In this document: in pieces, positions 52,261-62,551 of the stretch
Position numbering within the stretch: the first letter of the stretch is position 1
How the letters are laid out: every line of letters begins with the position of its first letter
Assembly: GCA_945884695.1 (NCBI GenBank)
Contig: CAMCYO010000007.1
Coordinates: 40,735-104,734, forward strand
Origin: Streptomyces griseus
GTDB taxonomy: Bacteria > Actinomycetota > Actinomycetes > Nanopelagicales > Nanopelagicaceae
Length of the DNA stretch: 64,000 nucleotides
Direction of reading: 5' to 3'
Position numbers and translations under genes: made by a program
Notes under the pieces: model-generated
Seen by the model: the letters and a program-made list of their open reading frames with translations, nothing else
Database searches by the model: none
Told to the model about the DNA's origin: nothing

Positions 52261-53732
52261 CCCAAACTTCTTCCACGAAGTAATTTCACTACGCGCATAA
52301 TAATTTTATCTGCAAAGGCGTTTCGCTTAAAACTTGTAAATGCGATTGGGAGTTGGAAACGCGCTTTAACAACGGTACGTGCGTAAGTAAATTCCAGCAA
52401 TCCTTCAGGGCCGTGAATGCGACCGTATCCGCTTTCTTTCACTCCGCCAAATGGAACCGATGCAACGGCTGCAAAAGAAATAGTGGAGTTAATCGCCACC
52501 ATTCCACACTGCAACTGTGAAGCAATTTTCTTTCCATGGCGCTTTGACCAGACCGAGGCTCCTAATCCATAACGGGAAGCATTTGACAGTGCAATTGCCT
52601 CTTTCATATCTCGGACCCTATTGATAATTATTATTGGCCCGAAAGTTTCATCCTGCATGGCAATAGAGTCTTCAGGAACATTGACCAAAATAACTGGTTC
52701 AACAAAAGGAGGCCTCACAGAGCTAATTCCTCCAAGAAGCGCGCTACCACCGCGCGCTATCGCATCGGCAATATGTGATTGAATAATGTCTAATTGTTTA
52801 GGCATAGTTGCTGGGCCATAGTTACCGTGCCCTGGAGCACCGGGTGTGATCTTTTTCCCCGCTTCAACAATTAACTCAATGAATTTATCTGCAACGCTTT
52901 CCTCTACATAAACCCGTTCTGCGCCAATACATGTTTGCCCGGCATTAGACATTGCAGACCAGAGAGTGAAATCTGCCGCCGTTTCCATGTCGGCATCTTT
53001 TGCAACAAGGACTGGATCTTTTCCTCCACATTCGAGGATGACTGGAGTCATTGTTGTTGCACACGTTGCTGCAACAATTTTTGCGGTTTTTGTAGACCCC
53101 GTAAATGCCAATTTATTTACTCCACTTTCGCAGAGCGCTTTGCCTGTTTCACCTAAACCTGTAACTACGTGAAAGATATCTGGATGGGGCGCAACCATTG
53201 CAAAAGTTTTGGCTATCCAAACACCAACGCTGGGTGCGTATTCACTTGGTTTAAAAACAACTGTATTACCTGCAGCAAGGGCGTAAGAAATCGAGCCCAT
53301 GGGAGTAAATATTGGATAGTTCCATGGTCCGATAACACCAACAACACCAACAGGGGAGCGCTCAACAACTGCAGACATGTTGGCCATTAATAGCCCGGGA
53401 TGGCGGTTTTGTGCGCGCAATACATCTCGGGCGTTGCGAGCAGCCCATGTTAAATGGCCAATTGCTAGGGTTGCTTCGAGGGAGGCATCACTGATTGGTT
53501 TTCCAGTTTCTTGCGAAATCAATTGTGCGCACTCTTGGATACGATCGATTAATAAGGCACTCCACGCCAGCAATACTTTGCGTCGCCCCGAAAAACCAAG
53601 TTCTTGCCAAAGCTTGGAGGCACCACGGGCGCTAGCTACGGCACTTTGCACCTCAGCGGATGTGCAGATCGGGTGCGTACTGAAAACTTCTCCAGTTGAA
53701 GGATTATATGAATCAAAAGTTGAGGTAGCCAT
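52257..53732 (-). CDS. Aldehyde dehydrogenase family protein
   Basis: GPWNYPIFTPMGSI, LAFTGSTKTAK, LECGGKDPVLV, NAGQTCIGAERVYV catalytic Cys. Confidence 0.93.
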   Translation of the reverse strand: MATSTFDSYNPSTGEVFSTHPICTSAEVQSAVASARGASKLWQELGFSGRRKVLLAWSALLIDRIQECAQLISQETGKPISDASLEATLAIGHLTWAARNARDVLRAQNRHPGLLMANMSAVVERSPVGVVGVIGPWNYPIFTPMGSISYALAAGNTVVFKPSEYAPSVGVWIAKTFAMVAPHPDIFHVVTGLGETGKALCESGVNKLAFTGSTKTAKIVAATCATTMTPVILECGGKDPVLVAKDADMETAADFTLWSAMSNAGQTCIGAERVYVEESVADKFIELIVEAGKKITPGAPGHGNYGPATMPKQLDIIQSHIADAIARGGSALLGGISSVRPPFVEPVILVNVPEDSIAMQDETFGPIIIINRVRDMKEAIALSNASRYGLGASVWSKRHGKKIASQLQCGMVAINSTISFAAVASVPFGGVKESGYGRIHGPEGLLEFTYARTVVKARFQLPIAFTSFKRNAFADKIIMRVVKLLRGRSLG

Positions 53733-53772
53733 TTAAAAACTCTAGCGCATAGATCCAAGGTAGAATGCCTCA

Positions 53773-54495
53773 ATGTCGGAAATAATTCGCTCCAATACTC
53801 AACTACCTGCAACGCAAACTCCATTTTTGGTGCGCACGCAGGATAGTTTGAATCTTATTGGCGAAATTGCTCGGCCAGTTGGCGAAAAGCCTGGGCAATC
53901 TCAAGGTGCAATTTTATGCTTGCACCCACTACCGACTGCAGGCGGAATGATGGATAGTCATATATTTAAAAAAGCTGCCAATCGATTGCCTGCCTTAACT
54001 GGAATTAGCGTTCTCCGATTTAATACTCGAGGTACATCAAGTGAAGCTGGAACTAGTGAGGGTAATTTTGATAATGGCGTCAGTGAACGCTTTGATGTTG
54101 AAGCGATGCTTAACTATTGTTTTGACGAATTAGCGTTAACCAATCTTTGGATTGTGGGTTGGTCATTTGGAACAGACCTTGCTTTGCAACACGCAAAAGA
54201 CCCACGGCATAAAGGTTTAATTCTTCTAAGTCCACCGCTTCGCACCTCAAAACCAGAGCACTTGGTGTGGTGGAACTCTGACCCTCGCCCAGTGATGGCC
54301 CTAGTTCCAGAGTTTGATGATTACTTGCCCCCTGACAAAGCTCGCGAGAGATTTTCGGTCATGCCGAATATCGAAATCGTTGCCGTAGAGGGAGCCAAGC
54401 ATTTGTGGATTGGCGAGCCATCGGTTTATCGCGTCTTGAGCGAGATTGTGGGCCGTGTAGTGCCGGGGATGTTGCCTCTTCCTACGCAATTTTGA
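53773..54495 (+). CDS. Alpha/beta hydrolase
   Basis: LCLHPLPTAGGMMDSHIF, GWSFGTDLAL nucleophile elbow, catalytic His in VEGAKHLW. Confidence 0.85.
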   Translation: MSEIIRSNTQLPATQTPFLVRTQDSLNLIGEIARPVGEKPGQSQGAILCLHPLPTAGGMMDSHIFKKAANRLPALTGISVLRFNTRGTSSEAGTSEGNFDNGVSERFDVEAMLNYCFDELALTNLWIVGWSFGTDLALQHAKDPRHKGLILLSPPLRTSKPEHLVWWNSDPRPVMALVPEFDDYLPPDKARERFSVMPNIEIVAVEGAKHLWIGEPSVYRVLSEIVGRVVPGMLPLPTQF

Positions 54496-54574
54496 TGCCC
54501 TTGGGCTTTATAACAATTAGATAAAAAGTATTGACAATCTGTTATCGGGAGAGTTTTATTTGACTATTGCCCTC

Positions 54575-54588
54575 TGGAAAGGATTCCA
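54575..54588. promoter_or_regulatory. Inverted repeat upstream of the sugar-transport operon (candidate operator)
   Basis: TGGAA-AGGA-TTCCA about 30 nt before the permease start. Confidence 0.3.
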
Positions 54589-54618
54589 AAGGAGCTTTTA
54601 CGGAGGGATGAGCAATCT

Positions 54619-55605
54619 ATGTCCGAGCGCGTTAAATCTAAATCTCGTAGATTCAAATTTCCTGAAGAAGCGAGCGTTATTTTCGCACTCCTTGTTCTCG
54701 TTGGCATTGTTGGTTCATTGCGCCCAACATTTTTAAAGCCTCAAAACCTTCTCAACCTTGCAGCTAGTTATTCAATCTCAGCCCTACTTGCAGGTTGCAT
54801 TGTTTACCTACTGTCAATGGGAGAAATTGATCTCTCCTTCGGTTGGATCCTCAATCTTTCTGCTGTAGTTGCAGGTCTTTCAATGATTGCTGGAGTTCCA
54901 GTATGGATTGCAATTATTTTAGGCATCGTTGCAGGTGGACTCATGGGAGCGATTAACGGTTTCTTAACCGTAGTCATGAGGTTGCCGCTCATTATTGTCA
55001 CTCTAGGTACGGCATCGGTATTTCAAGGCATTTCTTTAATCTCCAATAAATCAGGTTCGGTTGTTCCAACAGATGAAAAACTAACATCAAATATTTTCTT
55101 CCGGGCCCTCGGTGGTGAAATCGATACACCTGTCCCATTTATTTTAATTTTTGTAGTTCTTGCATTTCTTGTACTTCATTTAACTCTACATAAGACTCGT
55201 TTTGGATATCGAATTCTCGCTATCGGTAGTAATCCAGAAGCAGCTCGCCTTGCCGGCATCCCAACCAAAAGAATTAAGATTCTTGTTTGCGCGCTCATGG
55301 GCGTTGTTTCCGGAATCGGCGGAGTACTTTTCCTTGGTTTCCGCGGTGCTGTCGATCCAAGCACTGGCGCTAACTTATTGCTGCCAGTTGTTGCAGCGGC
55401 AATTATCGGTGGAACACCTTTATCTGGTGGCGCGGGAACAGTATGGGGCTCCCTTGTTGGAGCGCTCATCGTTGGTGTTATCGGCGTTGGAGTTGTGTTC
55501 TTGGGAATTGATGCAGTGTGGAGCACCTTGGTCACTGGTCTGGTAATCATTTTTGCTATCGGAGTTGATCAAGTCGTTCGTGTCCGAAAAAATCGAGCGA
55601 GTTAG
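54619..55605 (+). CDS. Monosaccharide ABC transporter permease (RbsC-like)
   Basis: LLNLAASYSISALLAGCIVYLLSMGEIDLSFGWILNLSAVV; GSNPEAARLAGIPTKRIKI; IIGGTPLSGGAGTVWGSLVGA. Confidence 0.93.
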   Translation: MSERVKSKSRRFKFPEEASVIFALLVLVGIVGSLRPTFLKPQNLLNLAASYSISALLAGCIVYLLSMGEIDLSFGWILNLSAVVAGLSMIAGVPVWIAIILGIVAGGLMGAINGFLTVVMRLPLIIVTLGTASVFQGISLISNKSGSVVPTDEKLTSNIFFRALGGEIDTPVPFILIFVVLAFLVLHLTLHKTRFGYRILAIGSNPEAARLAGIPTKRIKILVCALMGVVSGIGGVLFLGFRGAVDPSTGANLLLPVVAAAIIGGTPLSGGAGTVWGSLVGALIVGVIGVGVVFLGIDAVWSTLVTGLVIIFAIGVDQVVRVRKNRAS

Positions 55606-55665
55606 AAAAATAGGTTTCAACCTTGCCCATAGGGGGCATTGCTTGAATACAAAGGGAAGGTAAAG

Positions 55666-56763
55666 ATGACAATCAAGAGCCGTAAGGCACGTTGGAGTGC
55701 GTTGGCACTTACTACAGCGATGGTGCTTTCTGCCAGTGGAGTTGCTACTCCTGCGCAAGCCGCGCAGAAGAAGCTCACCATTGGTTTCGTCGTTCACGTA
55801 ATTGGTAACCCATTTATTAATCAGATTATCGATGGCGCTAAGGCAGCTGCCAAAGATCTCGGTGTAACTATCAAAGTAACTGGCCCAGCTGGTGCTGAAG
55901 GCGATGCTCAACTCACTGCAGTGCAGAATATGGCTGCTTCAGGTGTTGATGGAATCGCAACTTCTGTTCCTGCAGCATCAATGGTGAAAGGTCTTAACGC
56001 AATCATTAAGGCCGGAACACCTATCGTTCAATTTAACGGACTTGGTGTTGGCGTTAACGGACCATATGTTGGCGAGAAGTCAGTTGAATCAGGACGTCTT
56101 CTAGGAAAGATGGTTTTGGACAAGATTGGCGGAACCAGTGCTAAGGGTGATGTCATTGTCGGAAACTGTTACCCAGGATTCCCAGTTTTGGAAAACCGTC
56201 AAAAGGGTGTTCTAGAAAGCTTGGCTAAGGCATCCGGTGTCAAGATTGTTGGACCATCTGATGTGAAGGTTGACTCTGCAGCTAACTTTGCTGCTTGGCA
56301 GGGACTTCTCGCAGCAAATCCAAACGCACTTGCAATGGTTGGTCTCTGCGCTCCAGATGTTGAGAGCATCGGAAAAGTAAACGCAGCTGTACCAGGATCA
56401 AAGACCATCGGTGGGGGCTATGACCTCACAACAGGAAACCTTGCAGCTCTAGCAAACGGATCTGCTCACATCAGCCTAGGACAGACACCATTCGTCCAGG
56501 GTTATCTTCCTGTTTACATCTTGGTTGACAGCATTCGCAACAAGATCAAGATCAACAAGCCAGGCTTCATAGATGCCGGAACTGAAATTGTTACTGCAAC
56601 TTCAGTTATCGAGCCATTTAAGTCAGCTCCGCTTACATTCGCAGAATTGCAGAAGATGTCAGCTTCGCTAAAATTGACTCGCAAGTACTACGACCCACTA
56701 GTTAAGGGATACATCAAGAATTGGAAGAAGAATTTGAAGCCAATCGCCGATGAATCTGCTTGA
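55666..56763 (+). CDS. Sugar ABC transporter substrate-binding protein (RbsB-like)
   Basis: Signal peptide; KKLTIGFVVHVIGNPFINQIIDGAKAAAKDLGV; GVDGIATSVP. Confidence 0.92.
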   Translation: MTIKSRKARWSALALTTAMVLSASGVATPAQAAQKKLTIGFVVHVIGNPFINQIIDGAKAAAKDLGVTIKVTGPAGAEGDAQLTAVQNMAASGVDGIATSVPAASMVKGLNAIIKAGTPIVQFNGLGVGVNGPYVGEKSVESGRLLGKMVLDKIGGTSAKGDVIVGNCYPGFPVLENRQKGVLESLAKASGVKIVGPSDVKVDSAANFAAWQGLLAANPNALAMVGLCAPDVESIGKVNAAVPGSKTIGGGYDLTTGNLAALANGSAHISLGQTPFVQGYLPVYILVDSIRNKIKINKPGFIDAGTEIVTATSVIEPFKSAPLTFAELQKMSASLKLTRKYYDPLVKGYIKNWKKNLKPIADESA

Positions 56764-56808
56764 TTAAAATAAATAACTAAGTCAATATCTGCGAACGGAG
56801 GTCACGAC

Positions 56809-58314
56809 ATGAATTCTCAATCGGTTCATAGCGTGATCTCCGTTCGTGGCTTGGCTAAGCGTTACGGTGGAGTAAAAGCCCTTAATGGCTTGGATCTAGA
56901 TCTAGAAGCAAATAAAGTCCATGCCATTGTTGGCGAAAATGGCGCAGGTAAATCAACTTTTATGAAAATCCTCTCGGGTGGAGTTACCCCAGATGAGGGC
57001 AGTATCGAAGTAATGGGAGAGAAGTTCTCATCCTTTACCGTGCAATCTGCCTCAAAGCTCGGTATCGGAATCATGTATCAAGAACTGCGATTGTTTCAAC
57101 ATCGCGATGTATTAACTAATCTTTTTCCTGACCGCGAAATGCGCATTGGACCATTTATTGCTAAAAAGAAGATGGCTGAAATCGCCCTACCAGTCCTCAA
57201 ATCCATTGGACTTGATGTTGATCTGTATCAAACCGTTGGTGAGTTAGCGTTATCTGACCAACAACTTATTGAACTTGCACGCGTTCTCATTGAGAAACCA
57301 AAACTTTTAATTCTGGACGAACCAACGTCAGCACTTAACGCACGCGAAAGTAAGCGCCTCCTTGATTTGGTGAGATTACTTCCTGAACAGGGAACAACAG
57401 TTCTTTATGTTTCACACAGATTAGATGAAGTTTTTGCTGTTGCCGAGCAGATAACTGTTATGCGTAATGGCTCTCTCGTGTTTTCAAAGCCCACTAAGGA
57501 TCTGGACATTCCTACGGTTATCGGTGGAATTGTTGGAGAAAAGACGGCTACGTCAATTGCCAAGAAAAAGGGAAGTGCAGACCTTTACGCCAAGGCTGAG
57601 AAAGTTTTAGAAGTTCATAACTTGAGTAATGGCGGGCAAGTTGTAGATATTTCATTTAATGTTGCTTCTGGTGAAATCGTTGGAGTTGCAGGACTCATTG
57701 GCTCCGGTGCAGATGAGCTACTAGAAACTCTCTTTGGGGCGCGTCCAAAAGTTTCGGGTTCTGTCAAAGTCCAAGGAGTTGAGAAAGCACATTTAAGTCC
57801 TCAGAATTCAGTTCGCGATGGTGTTGCTCTTATCCCTGCAGATCGCAAACGTGTTGGGCTAATGATGGAGAGAACCGTTTCAGATAATTTGTCCCACGTT
57901 TCTGTTGGTGGATACAAACAAGGAACAGTATTGATTTCTAAATCAGGACTAGCAACGGCTGCGATGAAGTTAGTTGATAAGTTTGCAATTAAAACTGAAA
58001 GCGTCCAAGTACGAGTAGGAAATCTCTCTGGCGGAAACCAGCAAAAAGTTGTTATTGGAAAATGGCTTGAAATCGGACCAGGGCTTGTATTGCTCGATGA
58101 TCCAACCCGAGGTGTTGATATCGGGGCTAAAGTCGAACTTTTCCGCCTCGTTCGCGAAATCGCTGCTGAAGGTAAGGGCATTTTGTTTAGGTCTACAGAA
58201 ATCTCTGAGTTAACTACCTTGTGCGACCGTATTGTTGTAGTGAAAGATGGCGTGAGTACACGTGAGGTGAGCGGCGTTGATGACGCCGAACTCATTAAGT
58301 TAATCAACGAATAG
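56809..58314 (+). CDS. Sugar ABC transporter ATP-binding protein, double NBD (RbsA-like)
   Basis: GENGAGKSTFMKIL; LILDEPTSALN; LSGGNQQKVVIGKWL; LLDDPTRGVDIGAK. Confidence 0.94.
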   Translation: MNSQSVHSVISVRGLAKRYGGVKALNGLDLDLEANKVHAIVGENGAGKSTFMKILSGGVTPDEGSIEVMGEKFSSFTVQSASKLGIGIMYQELRLFQHRDVLTNLFPDREMRIGPFIAKKKMAEIALPVLKSIGLDVDLYQTVGELALSDQQLIELARVLIEKPKLLILDEPTSALNARESKRLLDLVRLLPEQGTTVLYVSHRLDEVFAVAEQITVMRNGSLVFSKPTKDLDIPTVIGGIVGEKTATSIAKKKGSADLYAKAEKVLEVHNLSNGGQVVDISFNVASGEIVGVAGLIGSGADELLETLFGARPKVSGSVKVQGVEKAHLSPQNSVRDGVALIPADRKRVGLMMERTVSDNLSHVSVGGYKQGTVLISKSGLATAAMKLVDKFAIKTESVQVRVGNLSGGNQQKVVIGKWLEIGPGLVLLDDPTRGVDIGAKVELFRLVREIAAEGKGILFRSTEISELTTLCDRIVVVKDGVSTREVSGVDDAELIKLINE

Positions 58315-58359
58315 TTCTAACTTCATAACCCAAACCGATCGCAAGAGAAAGAGGAAACA

Positions 58360-58683
58360 ATGGTAAGAAGAGCGTTCACTATGCGTTTGAAGCCAGGAAG
58401 CTTGGCAACATACAAGAAGCACCATGATGCGATTTGGGCTGAGATGATTGCTGAGCTTGAAAAGTCAGGTATCGCTGACATGACTATCTTCGAAAACGAT
58501 CCAGTACTCGTTATGTATTCAGTGATTACTGATGTTGAAGCTTGGGACCGTCTATGGCACTCAGAAGTTCATGATCGCTGGGCAGTATTGATGGCCCCAT
58601 TGATGGAGTTCAATGCTGATGGCATTGTGAATTCAACAGAACTTCGCGAAGTTTTTCACCTAGAAACTAACGCTGGTAAGTAA
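58360..58683 (+). CDS. L-rhamnose mutarotase family protein
   Basis: MVRRAFTMRLKPGSLATYKKHHDAIWAEMIAELEKSGIADMTIF. Confidence 0.88.
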   Translation: MVRRAFTMRLKPGSLATYKKHHDAIWAEMIAELEKSGIADMTIFENDPVLVMYSVITDVEAWDRLWHSEVHDRWAVLMAPLMEFNADGIVNSTELREVFHLETNAGK

Positions 58684-58688
58684 GAAAG

Positions 58689-59495
58689 ATGTTGGCTCAG
58701 AAACTTGCTCTCGTAACGGGTGCTAGCCGTGGAATTGGACGTCAGATCGCTTTAGGTTTGGCCGATAGTGGACATAAGGTTATTGCGGTCTCACGCTCAG
58801 CTCTTGATATAAGCGACCTTTCGGCTTCTCAGAAGTCATTGATTTCAAGTATTACTGGAGATGTTAGTGATGTTTCCTTCGTAGAAAAACTCGAGAAACA
58901 AGTTTCTAAAGAGCATGGTGTTGTGCAGATTCTTGTTAATGCAGCAGGTGTATTTGGTCCCATAGATTTGATTCAAGATACAGATCCAATAGAGTGGACT
59001 CGCACCATCATTATCGACGCTATTGCACCTTATTATACAGCTCGCTCCTTTTTACCAGGAATGCTAAAGAGTAAGTGGGGCAGAATTATTAATTTAAGTT
59101 CTGCCGCATCTTTGCATCCACCAGGACCACTCAATAGCGCTTACGGAACTTCTAAAGTTGCTTTAAATCAGCTCACGCGCCACATTGCTGCAGAAGTTGC
59201 AGGCTCAGGAGTAACAGCAAATGTTATTCACCCTGGCGATGTTCAAAGCGACATGTGGGCCGACATCAAAGCCAAAGCAGAAGCATTGGGCGAAGTTGGC
59301 AAGGACTACAAAGCGTGGGTGGATTGGGTAGATCAAACCGGTGGCGATGATCCAAAGAAGGCAATGGATCTCGTACTTAAGTTGGTTAGCACGCAAAGTG
59401 ATTCGGTAAATGGAAGATTCTGTTGGATTGATCAACCTCTACAAGCACCAATTCCAAGTTGGGAAGATCCGATAGACGCCAGACCTTGGGGTTAG
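58689..59495 (+). CDS. SDR-family oxidoreductase
   Basis: TGASRGIGRQIALGL; YGTSKVALNQL. Confidence 0.92.
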   Translation: MLAQKLALVTGASRGIGRQIALGLADSGHKVIAVSRSALDISDLSASQKSLISSITGDVSDVSFVEKLEKQVSKEHGVVQILVNAAGVFGPIDLIQDTDPIEWTRTIIIDAIAPYYTARSFLPGMLKSKWGRIINLSSAASLHPPGPLNSAYGTSKVALNQLTRHIAAEVAGSGVTANVIHPGDVQSDMWADIKAKAEALGEVGKDYKAWVDWVDQTGGDDPKKAMDLVLKLVSTQSDSVNGRFCWIDQPLQAPIPSWEDPIDARPWG

Positions 59496-59496
59496 C

Positions 59497-60231
59497 ATGA
59501 CACAAGTTAAATCGGCCCTCGTTACAGGAGCTTCACGCGGAATCGGTTTTGGTGTAGCGCTTCGATTAGCGCAAGAGGGAATTCAAACAGCAATTGTTGG
59601 GCGAGATGGCAGAAGAATTGAGCAAGCATCAAAGAAGATTACCGACATAACAGGAACGCAAACTCTTGCAATTGTTGGCGATGTAGCTATTTATAGTGAC
59701 TGCCTTAGCGCCGTCGACGCAGTTGTTAAGAAGTTTGGTGCCATCGATGTACTTGTTCCCAACGCAGGAATTGGAATTATTGGGTCAATAGCGGAATCAG
59801 ATCCTGCCGATTGGGCAATGATGATGGAGACTAACTACTTAGGAACTGCGCACATTGTTAAAGCGGCATTACCTGTGATGCAAAAACAAGGTTCAGGAGA
59901 TGTAATCGCAATTGTTTCTGCTGGCGGTACTAAAGGTTATCCAGAATGGTCTGGATATTGCGCAAGCAAATGGGCAGTTATGGGATTTATGGATAGTTTT
60001 GCGCAAGAAGTAATTGCGCAAGGAATACGTGTTTCCACTCTGTGTCCCGGTGGAGTAGACACAGCTTTTTGGGATGACCTCAATAAAGATATTAATCGTG
60101 CGGGCTCAGAAGGACGTAGCACACTGATGAGCCCAGCAGATGTTGCAGAAATGGTGATGCTTCAAGTCAATCTGCCTCGCAATGTAATGCTCAAGAACGC
60201 CCTGTTTTTTCCTACAACTGAATGGCATTAA
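59497..60231 (+). CDS. SDR-family oxidoreductase
   Basis: TGASRGIGFGVALRL; VPNAGIG; YCASKWAVMG. Confidence 0.92.
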   Translation: MTQVKSALVTGASRGIGFGVALRLAQEGIQTAIVGRDGRRIEQASKKITDITGTQTLAIVGDVAIYSDCLSAVDAVVKKFGAIDVLVPNAGIGIIGSIAESDPADWAMMMETNYLGTAHIVKAALPVMQKQGSGDVIAIVSAGGTKGYPEWSGYCASKWAVMGFMDSFAQEVIAQGIRVSTLCPGGVDTAFWDDLNKDINRAGSEGRSTLMSPADVAEMVMLQVNLPRNVMLKNALFFPTTEWH

Positions 60232-60369
60232 CCAGAACGAAGAATAAGAGGTAGCGCACCCAGGCCTTCATGCCTTTACAACTTTGGGTCATGTTTTTAA
60301 ACTAGCCTGGAAAATATGGGTAGCAAAGGCCTTTGAGAATGCACTTTTGCACTGTTGTATAGTCACTGC

Positions 60370-61125
60370 ATGCATGCGCGGTACAAGAAAACCTTCTCCG
60401 CGCTACTGGCTGTTTCATTTCTTTCGATCCTTCCTCAAAGTTATGCAAGTCAAAAGACCACTTTGACAGTATTTGCGGCATCTAGCTTGGCCGATAGTTT
60501 CACCAACCTAGAAAAGTTATTTGAAAAGACACATCCGAACGCTGCAGTCACCTTTTCATTCCTAGCTTCACCAACCTTGGCAACACAAATAATTGCAGGA
60601 GCGCCAGCAGATGTTTTTGTTTCAGCGTCAAACAAAGATATGCAACGTGCATCAGCGAGAGCTCCAATCTATCAAGAATTTGTTTTTAATCGCATTGTGC
60701 TTGCAGTGCCTGTCAAGAATGCTTCTAAAATTGAGGCAATCAAGGATCTTAATAAACCAGGCCTTAAGTGGATTCAATGTGCACATGAATTACCTTGTGG
60801 AAGCGCAGCCGATGCAGCGCTTGCGTCCGAGGGAACAGTGACTTCAAAGCCTGTGTCACTTGAGCCAAAAGCTTCGGGGGTCATCGCAAAACTTATGCAG
60901 GGTGAAGTTGATGCGGCGATCGTTTACCACACCGATGTTGTCAAGAATCATAAAGCGTTAAAGGAGATCGTTTTCAGTGATCGCCTTGCATCAACGACAA
61001 ACTATTCGATCGCAATCATTTCCGACGGAAAACAGAAGGCACTGGCACGCACTTTTGTAGATTTTGTTCAATCCTCGCAGGCGATTTCATACCTGCGCAG
61101 AAGTGGGTTTGGAGTGATTTTATGA
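60370..61125 (+). CDS. modA: Molybdate ABC transporter substrate-binding protein
   Basis: LTVFAASSLADSFTNLEKLFEKTHPNAAVTFSFLASPTLATQI-AGAPADVFVSA. Confidence 0.93.
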   Translation: MHARYKKTFSALLAVSFLSILPQSYASQKTTLTVFAASSLADSFTNLEKLFEKTHPNAAVTFSFLASPTLATQIIAGAPADVFVSASNKDMQRASARAPIYQEFVFNRIVLAVPVKNASKIEAIKDLNKPGLKWIQCAHELPCGSAADAALASEGTVTSKPVSLEPKASGVIAKLMQGEVDAAIVYHTDVVKNHKALKEIVFSDRLASTTNYSIAIISDGKQKALARTFVDFVQSSQAISYLRRSGFGVIL

Positions 61126-61913
61126 ATCATCGTCGAATAGATAGGACCACCGGGGCTCTTGCCCTTGTTGCAAGTTTTCTGCTGATAACGCCGATGATTG
61201 CCTTATTAGCAAAAGTTCCTTGGAGTTCTTTCATAAGTCGTCTGACCGAAGATCATTCCATTTCTGCAATACAACTTTCCTTGTGGAGTTCTGTGTTGGC
61301 GGCAGTCATCTCGGTTGTATTAGGTGTTCCACTTGCGTGGGTATTGGCCAGAGGTAACGAACGAATCACCAATATCTTGCGTCCAATAGTTCTGGCTCCC
61401 ATCGTTTTGCCGCCCACAGTTGCAGGCATGGCATTGCTCGCGCTGCTTGGGCGAGATGGGTTGCTTGGTAAATATATTTTCCAAGCAACAGGATGGTCGA
61501 TGCCGTTTACGAGTGTCGCAGTTGTTGTTACGGGTGTGTTTGTAGGAATGCCTTTTCTAGCTCTGATTGTCGAATCAAATTTTCGTCATCTGCCCACGGA
61601 CCTCGAGGAGGCAGCAATGATTGATCGTGCTTCAACTCGTGATGTATTTTCTTTGATAGCCCTGCCACAGATACGCAATGGCATTGCTACCGGTGCGGTT
61701 CTGGCATGGGCCCGAGCCTTAGGTGAATTTGGCGCCACAATGATGTTTGCAGGTTCTTTGCCGGGACGTACTCAAACTTGGGCAATGCAGGTATACATAG
61801 ACATGGATATTGATATGGGAAGCGCTTATACATTGAGTGCGATCATGTTAGTTATTGCAGTTTCAGTAGTTTTTGCTCTCAGAAAACCATTGACTCAGGC
61901 ATTTACTACATGA
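61122..61913 (+). CDS. modB: Molybdate ABC transporter permease
   Basis: RALGEFGATMMFAGSLPGRTQTW; overlaps modA. Confidence 0.93.
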   Translation: MNHRRIDRTTGALALVASFLLITPMIALLAKVPWSSFISRLTEDHSISAIQLSLWSSVLAAVISVVLGVPLAWVLARGNERITNILRPIVLAPIVLPPTVAGMALLALLGRDGLLGKYIFQATGWSMPFTSVAVVVTGVFVGMPFLALIVESNFRHLPTDLEEAAMIDRASTRDVFSLIALPQIRNGIATGAVLAWARALGEFGATMMFAGSLPGRTQTWAMQVYIDMDIDMGSAYTLSAIMLVIAVSVVFALRKPLTQAFTT

Positions 61914-62551
61914 CAACTCGAGTCTTTGTCGTGGATGATCACGAACTTGTCCGCCGTGGATTGATTGAACTCATCGACACCGAAAAGGATTTAAGTGTTG
62001 TTGGCCAAGCTGGAGATGTGCAGGAAGCACTTGTAGCTCTCACAACGGTAGTTACTGATGTTGCCGTACTTGATGTGCGCTTACCTGATGGAAGCGGAAT
62101 CGAACTTTGTCGAGAAATCCGATCCCTCTATCCAGATGTAAAAGTTCTGATACTGACGTCTTTCCTCGACGATGAAGCATTACTTGGAGCCGTGCTTGGC
62201 GGGGCAAGTGGATACGTGATTAAGGATATTAAAAATTTGGATTTGCTTGAGGCTATTCGGAAAGTTGCTGTGGGAGAAGTCCTCTTAGATATTGCTCTTG
62301 TTTCCACTGTTACAAATCGCTTGCGTAAGGTGTCTAGCCCAGCCAGTGAGATTTATGAATTAACTGATCAAGAACAGAGGGTGCTAGAACACATTGGCAG
62401 AGGCTTAACGAACCGGCAGATTGCAGAATCGATGTTCTTGGCCGAAAAGACTATTAAGAATTACGTCTCATCACTCCTAGGAAAGCTTGGCTTAGAACGA
62501 AGAACGCAGGCTGCTGCGTTGGCTGCACGATTAGGTCTAGGCAGGAATTAG
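61910..62551 (+). CDS. NarL/FixJ-family response regulator, DevR/DosR-like
   Basis: VFVVDDHELVRRGLIELI; VAVLDVRLPDGSGIELCREI; TNRQIAESMFLAEKTIKNYVSSLLGKLGLERRTQAA. Confidence 0.92.
   Translation: MTTRVFVVDDHELVRRGLIELIDTEKDLSVVGQAGDVQEALVALTTVVTDVAVLDVRLPDGSGIELCREIRSLYPDVKVLILTSFLDDEALLGAVLGGASGYVIKDIKNLDLLEAIRKVAVGEVLLDIALVSTVTNRLRKVSSPASEIYELTDQEQRVLEHIGRGLTNRQIAESMFLAEKTIKNYVSSLLGKLGLERRTQAAALAARLGLGRN

Noticed and set aside
60240-60369. Moco riboswitch or DosR box upstream of modA
   Set aside because: CCAGGC/GCCTGG pairing exists but no Moco-motif core; TTTGGGTCATG does not satisfy the TTSGGGACTWWAGTCCCSAA palindrome.
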